Below are positions 45,252-54,798 of a stretch of DNA of 64,000 bases, piece after piece. A program made the position numbers and the translations under genes. The notes under the pieces were generated by a model. The model made no database searches and was not told the DNA's origin. It saw nothing but the letters and a program-made list of their open reading frames with translations. The DNA lies in NCBI GenBank assembly GCA_947650365.1, contig CANTAL010000021.1, forward strand, positions 744,001 through 808,000. Direction: 5' to 3'. Position 1 is the first letter of the stretch. Every line of letters starts with the position of its first letter. The DNA is from Chamaelirium japonicum. Lineage: Eukaryota > Streptophyta > Magnoliopsida > Liliales > Melanthiaceae.

Positions 45252-48200
45252 ATGGCAAGGACGAAGCATCAGGATCATCCAGAGGGAAGTAACATATGTC
45301 AACCTCGTCCGGAGACTCGTTCAATGAGCCAACGGCTCAACTTCGGGAAGCCCCTTGCTGTCCTCGAAATGGGGGTGCGCTCAGGGAGCGGAAGATCGAT
45401 CGATCGGCCGATCACACGACCTCCTCGACAGTCAATAGGGCAAACTGCTCCTTATCCTGCTGAAGACCAGCCATCTACCTATCAAATCTCTGCGATTGAC
45501 TTCCAACTGCTGTAACTGGCTAAGCAAAATACCACCCTTACAGCTGAGAATGATGCTCTCAAGAAGGCAGCCTCCGAGGCTGGAATTGCTCTCCCTATCC
45601 CCTCACTCGGCAAAAGAGTAGATCTGCCATGATAATCGATCCACTCCGAACCACGGAGGTCAATAGGCACCGCTGCCCTTGAGAGGATCCATCACGATCC
45701 AACCCCCTCTGCTGCTCCATGGAAGTAGAGTGTTTGGGATCGTATAGATGACGAGTCCTCTCAATCATCCTCGGGTCGTAACTGTATCGAGCGGATGTTG
45801 TAAATAAATCAGAGGCGCAACGGAAGCCGGACTCGATCTTAGGATCGATATGGTGTGCGATACATTTTTAAAAATTTCTTAAGAAACAATCATATGCGCA
45901 AGATTAAAATGAAATGCAAACGAACCCCTATGGTCATCTATCGAAACACACCATAAATGTTATGCATGCAATTCAATAGATCTAGGGTTTTGTTTATTAT
46001 ACCTCCGTGTGGGATTTAACACCGCGATGTTAATCTTCCAAGTTGATGATGACGGAAGTATCCACGTGCGTGGGAGAAGCCTCGTTCTTCTTCGGGTACA
46101 CCCGATCTCGCGAATCGACCCGGATCCTTGCACTCCAATCTCTGAGTGCTTCGGAGTGCAAGCTTTCTCTTCTTCTTTATCACACCCACTCTATGAGGAG
46201 AAGATGATGATATGATGAAGATTTTCTCTTCACACCTTAGGTCAAACCCAAAGAATGAGAGAGATGAGTGCCCGAGAGAGAGGGGGAGGCCAAAACCGAA
46301 CACAAGGGAGAGAGGGATCGATCTTTCTCTTCAAAATCTGAATGAGGGTCGGTTTTCCTTGCCTAATATGTCTTGAAAACCGTGCCCCTCTCTCCCCTTG
46401 TCCATATGAACCGTTCCCCCTTCTCTCTCTCTCATTAATCCTCAAAAATAAATGCCCACTATTGTATAGTTGCCATATTTGGTTTTGCAATTAAAGGGAA
46501 TAGATTCAAATCATTTCAAATCTGAATTAAACCCTTTAAATATGGATTTGATGGCCATGCATATTTTTCCTAATGGGGGGGTCGGCCATTAGGGCATGCG
46601 GGACATTTTGAAATGACCAAAATGCCCCCAATGCATCTAGTGGCCATCCACCTCATACCGGAGCATATATGCTCCACCTCAGTGCATGATAAAGTACTCT
46701 AACACTTAGAGAACCTCATCCATACCTATTTAACATACCATAGAGTTTTGAATAGTGTTTTTACTATTTACTGGGGTGCCCACAGTAAAACGTGGGGTGC
46801 CCCTATAGTAAAAATCACTAAATACACAGACCGTGCTCTAGTGCGACACGCACACACGAAATGAACTCCTTATGGCATTATGGCAACATCGTGTGTCCCT
46901 ACACTACTCTGGGGTTGCCCCCTAGTGAACACACTTAGTCCTGTGCATCCACCATGCCCTAGTGCAATGCACTCATGGAAAACAAGACGATTAAGGCATT
47001 ATTTCTTCAACTCGTATTGTACAGTGAGACAAGGAGAAAGTTATGATCCGTAACGATCGTGGATAAGGTGGAACCTTCAGGGACTAGGATTCATGGCTTC
47101 CAACCGGACCCGATCGACACACTACCCAAGTGTCCCTGTCAACCCTCTAGGTCCCAGTTAACCTGCGTGGCCACCCAGAGTGCGACGCAGGCTGCACTCC
47201 AATTCTCCCAGACTTACTAAGCTCTCTCGCATACCCCTGCTCTCCGCTTAGATAGGTAATTAGATGTCCCTTCACTCGGTGCCATGTGTCAACTTGAGCG
47301 GTGGAGAGCACCGTCAGACTCAAGTGACCATATGACTAGGTTCCTTCCAGGTTGATTAACACATCGTACCTCCGATCATTTTGGCCAAACAACCGGATTC
47401 GGTCTAACAGCTCAACTGTTAACCACCAGGCCTGGTTTTAGTACGGTGTATGTCAGACCAAGGAACGCACCTCCCAATAGGGATGTGAATAGCCTGCAGG
47501 AGTGACATGCCGATGCAACGCCAGCTCGGCAACCCAGCGCACCATGGTTTTGGGTCGTGGTTAGATCCCTCACACGTTGGTGAACCAAAGTTACCCAAAC
47601 TGGTTAGTCCACCGGTCATGGTTCCTCAGGGTTTAGGACCTATTACCCTAAGCAGAAACACGGCTATGTGCACCGGTGTCTACTCACCGATCTGTGCACC
47701 GTGTTGGTTCTGTTCAGCCACAGACACTGTGCTTGGCAATGACTATATTGGAGAAACTCATGCTCTGTCATTCCACCAGCTTAACCTGATAGGGCGACCA
47801 ACCCTAATCAGAACTGCGAACAATTTAGGCTAATAGTACTAATCAACTGAGTCTCCCACTCAGATGAACCACTATACAGCCATGGCTCTTATCAGTTCAA
47901 TATATAGAACACGTAGAATATGCACCAATTAAGCTATTCTAATATAAATATCAACTCATTTATTAATCAACCATGGTTTTTACAAGCCCTAGACCATATC
48001 TTACTCAACAGCGGACACAGTAGAAACCCGACTTACGAAGAAGGCACCAGATAAAAGGAGTGCCTTCAAAAAATAGAGCGTCACCATCCATCCCACTTCA
48101 GCGTGAAGCCGGAACGGATCTTCGTCACCGGCTCCATCCGAATGATGCTCAAAGGCCCGGGCAAGACCTTGCGATCTTGCCTCTTGATCTACATCCCGGT

Positions 48201-49361
48201 CGAGGGCATGGTCGTAGGAAGGGATACTCCTTTGCGGGACCTCTCCATCGAAGTTTGTTCCAATCAACATTTCCAAGGGGATGGAGAACTCCGACTCTCC
48301 GCAAATTCAATTACCTCAAGGGAGATCCAACTCTCCACATACTGGCATTCAAACAAGCTTTGACCCCATATGAAGAGGAGAACAACGTGCTCTGCCGCAC
48401 CTTCGCTGGGAGCCTCGACGAGCCATCTCTCGATTGGTACCACAACCTTCGAGCTGGATCCATCACCCAGTTCAGAATCTTGGCTAACCACTCTGTGCAG
48501 CATTATCAACTCAACTTGAAGCCGGAGAAGAAGCTCAACTCCCTCTACAGGCTGAGGATGGGTACTGATGAGAGCCTTCGCAGCTTCACGAGAAGATTCC
48601 GCAACGAGCACGCCGCTCTCTCGGGACGACATCTGGATGACGAGGCCATCATGCTAGCCTTCCAGAATGCTCTCCGTTTCAATCTCCATATATACAACGA
48701 CTTCATTCGCAGTCCTCCTCCTTCCCTGGGTTCAATGTTTGATCGAATCCAAAGGGAAATAGAAGTTAAAGACGATCAAGTCGCCCGAAAAGGGCGAGAG
48801 GCGAAGCGACGACCCGTTGAAAGAGAAGCTCCAAAGTATACCGCCAAAGCTCACAATGCAGAGGCAGTGGTTCCCCCTATAACCAAACGGCCAAGAAATA
48901 ACGGATACAGATCTCCTTCGAAGAACACTACATTCACTGATTGGACTCTACCGATCGAGCAGATCCTCGATCGAATTCACCACGAAGAGTTCCTCCGAAG
49001 GCTAAACCCTCTGCAGCCGGACACCAAAGTCACAGCGGACAAAACAGTCTACTGTGACTTCCACCGCAGCCATGGCCATCCTACCAATCGATGTTATCGA
49101 TTGAGATACCATCTCGAGGATCTGCTACGCGAAGGCCACCTCCAAGATTTCGTCAAGGGCAGACCAGACAAGCGCCGACATTCCATGAAGGGTAAAAAAG
49201 CTTGCTGGATCCACCAGATCTCTACCGATCAGTCACCTATCACCGTGAGTGCCAATGTCTTTGGCATTCACGGGTTATTGCACAATCAGGCATTGACTGG
49301 AAAAGAAGTTGATTGTCAAGTACGGTGCATCTTCAACGTTCGCTCTGTAACGAACAAGGAA
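45252..49361 (+). pseudogene. Element C gag, split by a solo LTR
   Basis: The ATG at 45252 (start MARTKHQD) is in frame with the B start. It includes TYQISAIDFQLL, then a TAA, and at codon 127-128 TGA-TAA, the TAA being shared with B. The 2.2 kb solo LTR interrupts the frame at 45796. After it, a 444-codon frame (48060-49394) carries the whole gag core: GDPTLHILAFKQALTPYEEEN, FAGSLDEPSLDWYHN, LKPEKKLNSLYRL and EAIMLAFQNALRF. The zinc knuckle CDFHRSHGHPTNRC is at about 49050-49095. Near 49360 one base present in B is missing, which throws the protease out of frame. The 45252-45795 part is clearly decayed, whereas the part after the insertion is nearly intact. Confidence 0.85.
45796..48010 (-). 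mobile_element. 2.2 kb solo LTR nested in element C gag
   Basis: 2,215 bp flanked by perfect GCGGA duplications (45791-45795 and 48011-48015), with TGTTG...CAACA ends. Removing it and one GCGGA restores alignment to element B. The size and end sequence suggest a long-LTR family (for example SIRE-like copia or Tekay-like gypsy). The minus orientation is a guess from CTTCCGTTGCGCCTCTGATT running towards the lower end. It left no internal region, so it arose by LTR-LTR recombination. Short frames inside are not genes. Confidence 0.8.
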
Positions 49362-49939
49362 ATACCTGGATCGAGAAGCCAGGAAAGGGCCTAACTTGGC
49401 CCTCCATCATCTTCAATGACTCGGACCTCCAAGGAGTCCATACTCCACATCGGGATCCCCTGGTCCTGAGGCTCATCATCGATGGGAGCACTGTCAATCG
49501 CATCCTCATCGACACCGGAAGCTCCATCGATATTATGTTCTCAGACTGCTTCAAGTGTCTGGGAGATAAATATTCTAGCCTCGAAGTCGTCCCAACGGTG
49601 ATCATGGGCTTCAACAGGGAGCAAAGTATAACAATGGGCGAATCAAGATTCACCCTCGACCTCAGCCGAGAGACTCAGGTCTCGGTAAGGTTTGCAATCG
49701 TCGAAGGAACATCCAACTACAATATCATCCTGGGTCGACCATTCCTCCATCAGATCAATGCTATCTCCTTCTCTTACCATCAGTTCCTCAAATTTGCAAC
49801 AAGAGAGGGTATTGTCTGTATTTGGGGAGATCAACAGACGGGGCGATCCTGCAAAGCGGTCACGGCCAAAACAGATCGCAGGATAAATCTCGCTCTCCCA
49901 AAGCGGCCTAAAGACGAAGCTAGTCCTTCTTTAAGATAG
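49362..49939 (+). pseudogene. Element C protease
   Basis: An aspartic retropepsin that would cut the Gag-Pol polyprotein. The active-site triplet D-T-G is at 49511-49519 (RILIDTGSSIDIMF). The flap region and the second conserved segment (YNIILGRPFL, about 49720-49750) are present. The domain itself has no stop, but it is out of frame with gag because of the one-base loss near 49360. It ends at a TAG (49937-49939) followed by CAA-CCA, and element B has a TAG in the same place. Confidence 0.8.
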
Positions 49940-51500
49940 CAACCAAAAGAGATCCCACTATTCGAACCCCCTCCGATCGAGTGGGAGACTTCACCTTCAA
50001 TTAAAGAGATCATTCCCATTAACATCGGTAGTGGAGATCTCCCTCGAGAAACCTTCATCGGTACCGGTCTCAATGGCGTAGAAGCGCAAGACATAGTATC
50101 CTTCCTTCAATCCAACATAGACATCTTCGCCTAGTGTTTCGAAGATATGCCTGGGATCAACCCAGAAGACATGTGTCACCACCTAGCAATCAAAGAGGGT
50201 GTGAAGCCTGTCAAACAAAAGCCATGCACAATCCGACCAGAACGACAAGTTGCGGTTCAAGAGGAGATCAGTAAGCTACTCGCAGCAGGCTTCATTCATG
50301 AAGTAGAGTATCCTACTTGGATCTCCAATATAGTTGCTGTCCCAAAGAAGAATGGAAAGGTCCAAATGTGCATCGACTTCACCAACCTCAACAAAGCTTG
50401 TCCCAAAGATCCATTCCCTATGCCAAGAATAGATAGACTCGTCGATGCCACTGCTGGTCATGAGCTCCTATCTTTCATGGACGGATACTCTGGGTACAAT
50501 CAAATTCCGCTACATCCGGACGATCAGGAGAAGACGTGCTTTGTGACTGACCGAGGTCTATACTGCTACAACGTAATGCCTTTCGGCCTCAAAAATACTG
50601 GATCCACCTATCAAACGCTAGTCACAAAGATGTTCGAAGATCAAATTGGACGCAACGTCAAAGTTTATGTGGACAACCTCCTCACCAAAAGTTCTAATCG
50701 GGGGAGCCACCTCTCTGATCTAGTGGAAATGTTTCAAATCCTCCGAAAGTACCGCACGAAGCTCAACCCGGCTAAATGTGCCTTCGGTGTTCAATTGGGC
50801 AAGTTCCTGGGACACCTTGTCACCAGGAGAGGAATTAAAGCCAACTCCGATCAAATTCGAGCCATCCTGGATATGCCATCGCCCACCAATCGAAAGGAAG
50901 TGCTACGCCTCATCGGAAGATTAGTTTCCCTCAATCGATTCATCTCGAAGTCTTCCGACAAGTGCAAACCTCTTTTCGACAAATTACAAAAGGCAGATAC
51001 CTCCGGGTGGAGTCCAACTTGCGAAGAAGCCTTTCTAGACATCAAGAGATATCTTGTGCGAGCCCCCATCCTAACAGCTCTGCTCCCTAAAGAAAATCTC
51101 TGGCTCTATTTTGCCATCACCGATCAAGCAATCAGTGCGGTCCTGGTCAGCAGAAGAGAAGGTGTCAAACATCCAGTCTACTACATCAGCCACACACTTC
51201 TCCCGGCCGAGACTCGCTACTCAAAGATTGAGAAAGTCACACTGTCCTTGCTCACTGCATCACGACGACTCCAGCCATATTTCATCTCCCACTTGATCAC
51301 AGTCGTCTCAGAGCACCCACTCAAAGATATCCTCGACAAGGCAGGTCGAGTAGGTCGAATGACCAAATGGGTAATCGAGATAAGTGCACTCGGGATTCAA
51401 TTTGAATCCCGCACTTCGCTCAAAGGGCCGACAGTTGCCGACTTCCTACCTGACTTCCCAGTGGAAGATCCCATAACTTGGGAGGAAGACGTCAATATGC
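49940..51500 (+). pseudogene. Element C reverse transcriptase and first RNase H
   Basis: Reverse transcriptase copies the element RNA into DNA in the particle. The frame from the TAG at 49937 is open except for a TAG at 50132 (Trp in B); the clean run is 50147-51673. Landmarks are MCIDFTNLNKACPKDPFPMPRID, motif A FMDGYSGYNQI with its Asp at 50480-50482, CYNVMPFGLKN, and the active-site box at 50666-50677. That box reads Y-V-D-N, so the second Asp is replaced by Asn and the enzyme should be dead. The RNase H (about 51050-51340, LYFAITDQAISAVLVSRREG..YYISHTL) is the degenerate gypsy type usual in Tat elements. Confidence 0.85.
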
Positions 51501-51579
51501 GCCTCGAGGATGAAGATAAACCTCCATTCAATATGGCTATAAAGACCAATACAAGCCTTGAAGCTCCTGCCATCTCGCC

Positions 51580-51961
51580 ACTTCAATGTAAACTTTATAC
51601 TGATGGAGCTTCAAGTACGATCAGTTCGGGAATTGGGATAGTTTTAGTATCCCCAAAACTTGATCATCTTTAGAAGACCATCCTCCTTGGATTCAACGCT
51701 ACCAACAACGAAGCCGAATACGAAGCACTCATCTCCGGGCTTGAAATGGATGAATCTCTGGGGGTAGATCGACTCACCATCTACAGCGACTCCCAGCTAA
51801 TCATAAGACAGATCAACAGGGAGTACACAGCACGAGAAGAAAGAATGCAGCATTACTTGGCCCTAGTGCGACATCTTCAATAATGTTTTGCTAGCACTGA
51901 GTTCATCCAAGTCCCGAGAGCAGAAAATCGAGTGGCAGATGCCTTGGCTAACGCTGCCTCG
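51580..51961 (+). pseudogene. Element C second RNase H (RVT_3 / archaeal-type)
   Basis: A second, better conserved RNase H fold follows the first. It has CKLYTDGASS (about 51588), NNEAEYEAL (about 51708), TIYSDSQL (about 51780) and ENRVADALANAAS (about 51926). The order Asp, Glu, Asp, Asp fits the catalytic set. Two in-frame stops interrupt it (51671-51673 and 51881-51883). A second RNase H of this kind is a known hallmark of the Tat lineage, where it takes over from the degenerate first copy. Confidence 0.8.
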
Positions 51962-52039
51962 GTTATTGGAGACTCACTCGGGGAGAGGAAAATACAAATC
52001 AACTATCAACAAGTCATCGCCACTATAGAAAGAACCGGG

Positions 52040-53326
52040 GGTGAAAAACAACCAGCTACCGATCATGCCACAACACATGAGCTCGAAGATTGGAGACGGC
52101 CAATCTTCGACTTCTTCAAACAAGGAACTATACCAGAAGATCCAATTCAAGCCCGAATACTTCAAAGGAAACTCCCATGCTATATCCTCCAAGAAGAAGA
52201 TCTATATTTCAGATCACACAATGGGATGTTACTCAAATGCATTGGTCTTTTGGAAACAAATGCAATCTTAGTCGACATCCATTCCGGGGCCTGTGGGAAT
52301 CATTCGGGAGGAAGATCTCTTGAAGCCAAGACCAAGCTGTAAGGTTACTACTGGGCGACAATGGGAAGAGATGCTCATTAAGTGGTTCAAAGGTGCGAGC
52401 CTTGCTAGAGACACGCTCGAGCTATCCATCTCCCAACAGATGAGCTCCACCAACTAGCAAGTCCATGGCCTTTCCATCAATGGGGGTTGGACTTCTTGGG
52501 TCCTTTGCCACCAACACCAAGCAAGATGAAGTATTTGCTGTTGGCCACAGACTACTTCACAAAGTGGGTTGAAGCTGTGCCACTCTTCCGAGAGACTGAC
52601 GATGAAGTCATCAAGTTTATCAGGCATAATATCTTTTCAAGGTTTGGCATGCCCCAAGTCTTAATTGCTGACAACGGAGCTCAATTTGACTCTGAAAAGT
52701 TACAGGAATTCTGCCTAAGCAATAGAATCAAGCTCTTCTACTCAACACCAAGGTATCCTCAGTGCAATAGTCAAGCTGAAGCCTCCAATAGAGCTATCCT
52801 TGGTCTACTTAAGAAGAAGCTCGATAACAAGAAAGGATTGTGGGAGCAAGTTCTACCTGAAGTCTTATGGGGCTATCGGACCACTCCAAGAAGATCAACT
52901 GGATTCTCACCTTTTTGCCTAACATATGGGTCAGAAGCAGTCCTCCCAACAGAGACCATCTCAAACACCTTGAAGACCAGAGCGATCGAAGAGGGAGTTA
53001 ATGAAGAGCTTCGAGTTAATGATCTCGATTTTTCTGAAGAATTACGGGACCAAGCAACCATTTGTGTTGCTAAGTATCAATAAAGGATCAAACAAGCCTA
53101 CGACCAGAAGGTCAACAAGAGACAGTTCCCAATTGGCAATCTGGTCCTCAGAGTAGTCTTCTACAACACAAAAGAACACAGCAGTGGAAAACTAGCTCCC
53201 AACTGGGAAGAACCCTACATCATCGAATCAGTAGGAGGCAAAGGATCTTATCGACTGATCACCCCAGAAGAAAATAGACTACCACGAGCTTGGAATGCTA
53301 GATATCTCAAAATGTTTTATCCTTGA
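52040..53326 (+). pseudogene. Element C integrase and C-terminal pol
   Basis: Integrase inserts the DNA copy into the genome. The zinc-binding region is seen as IHSGACGNHSGG and CEPC-type Cys (about 52280-52405), with stops at 52340, about 52378 and 52406. The catalytic D,D-35-E triad is intact: Asp 52490-52492 (WGLDFLGP), Asp 52670-52672 (ADNGAQFD) and Glu 52778-52780 (SQAEASN), with 35 residues between the last two. A TAA at 53081 precedes the end (WNARYLKMFYP, stop 53324-53326). The frame is the same as in the protease and RT throughout, so only nonsense codons and no frameshifts lie between 49362 and 53326. No chromodomain is seen. Confidence 0.85.
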
Positions 53327-53342
53327 TGTAAATTCCATGCTG

Positions 53343-53348
53343 AATAAA
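53343..53348 (+). terminator. candidate sense poly(A) signal after pol
   Basis: AATAAA 17 bp beyond the pol stop. It lies before the antisense gene and faces the oppositely oriented signal at 53866-53871. Confidence 0.4.
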
Positions 53349-53399
53349 GACCGCTTTCAAGTATTCACCTTGTTGACTCAAGTTCCAAAGCAGTTCCAA

Positions 53400-53790
53400 G
53401 TCATCTATATTCAAGTTCTAAGTAACCTACATTCAAGTCACCAGGTCGTTTAACAAGTTTGGGTGCTTGAGTTGCGACTCGACCCCTTACAGGCAGATGT
53501 TAAACGGTTTCAGGTTGTGAAACAAAACAACCTTCAAGTCACTAGGTCAATTTAACAAGTTTGGGAGTCTGTGTTGCGACGCGACCCCTCACATACAAAT
53601 ATTAAACAACCTTCAATTGCAAGATCGTCTAACAGGTTTGGGTACTTGAGTTGCGACTTAATCCCTCACAGGCAAATATTAAACGATTTCAAGTTGTGTT
53701 ACAACACAACCTTCAATTGTCAAATTACTTAACCAGTTTGGGTGATCAAGTTGTTACTCAACCCCATACGGAAGTGTTAAGTATATTCAA
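53400..53790 (+). repeat. short imperfect ~100-bp tandem repeat between pol and the antisense gene
   Basis: Four diverged copies of a unit with AACAAGTTTGGGTGCTTGAG, TTGCGACTCGACCCCTTACA and CAACCTTCAA. TTTGGG words fall at 53458, 53560, 53637 and 53737, giving spacings of 102, 77 and 100 bp. It lies between the two convergent genes. Confidence 0.65.
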
Positions 53791-53865
53791 GCATTCCATC
53801 CAGAACACAAACATTCAAAGTATTCAACACAAGAAACATTCAATTTCAAACACCAAAAAGAAGTC

Positions 53866-53871
53866 TTTATT
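53866..53871 (-). terminator. candidate poly(A) signal of the antisense gene
   Basis: AATAAA on the minus strand, about 240 bp past the stop codon of the antisense gene at 54114. It fits a separate antisense transcription unit ending between the two genes. Confidence 0.4.
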
Positions 53872-54500
53872 TTTCAAAAATTACCAGGTACAAGTGAGCT
53901 CTTATATGTGCGGAGCTTACAGGTGCAAAAGCAAAAAGAAAGAAATAGAATATATCAAGGCTTGGCAACACTTGGAGCACGTGACCTCTCTCCTTCAGAT
54001 CCACCACAAGCCTTGCTCACTGCAAACGCTTTCGAAGAGTGGACGCCACCAGCGTGGACCCTGAGGGCTTCTACCACTTTCTCCGCTGTCGATCTGAAGC
54101 TCTCGCATTCACGTCATGTCTCTTCGAGCTCCTTCCTGAGAGTCTCCTCCTTGGCAGCAGAAGCATCCTTCGTAGCGAGTTGGGCCTTGAGCTCCTTTAT
54201 TTCAACCGCGCGCTCAATGGCCAAAGTCTCCATTTTGAAGAATCGATTCTTCAACTCTTCGAGCTCGTGACCCTGAGCCACATAGTTCTCGAGCCATCTT
54301 TTGCTCTCAATCCTCTCCTTACGAAGAGCCTCTTTCTTCGCAGAAAGAACTTCGTTCTGGGCAGACAAAACTTCCATCAGCTTCGCCTTCTCCTCGTTAG
54401 CGGCCTCCAGTTCGGCCGTCAAACGAGAGACTTCAGCTGAAGCCCCCCGTTCTCCGACCCTCCTGAAGATCCTGGTAGCGAGCTTCAGGATTGTTGAGTT

Positions 54501-54577
54501 CTGCGAACAGAACAAAAGAAAGTTAGAAACCTTTCTGAGAGTACAACTCAGAAATCAAGTCAAGCTAATGCACTCAC
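54501..54577 (-). other. putative intron 2 of the antisense gene
   Basis: 77 bp, donor GTTGTG|GTGAGTGC and acceptor TTTTGTTCTGTTCGCAG|AACTC, with a typical T-rich run before AG. Phase 0. The coiled-coil exon begins in frame directly after it. Confidence 0.75.
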
Positions 54578-54714
54578 CACAACTTCAAGCCTTTTGTAGG
54601 CCTCATCAATGGTAGCATCCGAAAGATTGCAGAGCTTCCGGATCACCGTTGTTGGGTAGTTGATATCAACCTCACCTAAGTCTTTCAGGAGCTGAGCTGT
54701 GCCCACAGGAGCAT

Positions 54715-54798
54715 CTGCGATCAATACAAACGTTCAAACAGTTAGATTCTCGAATGTCAAAAGGCAATACAGTCAAGAAGAGAAGTTAGCGAGGATAC
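54715..54798 (-). other. putative intron 1 of the antisense gene
   Basis: 84 bp, donor CACAG|GTATCC and acceptor TTGATCGCAG|ATGCTCC, T-rich in between. Phase 1. All three frames matter little inside, but the exon frame resumes exactly after it. Confidence 0.7.

Noticed and set aside
47507-47833. 108-codon frame in the solo LTR
   Set aside because: No recognisable domain. It is inside an LTR and on the strand opposite to its probable orientation.
49362-53326. Integrated pararetrovirus (caulimovirid)
   Set aside because: An integrase with a full D,D-35-E triad follows RNase H, LTRs and target duplications are present, and no movement or coat protein is seen. This is a Ty3/gypsy element.
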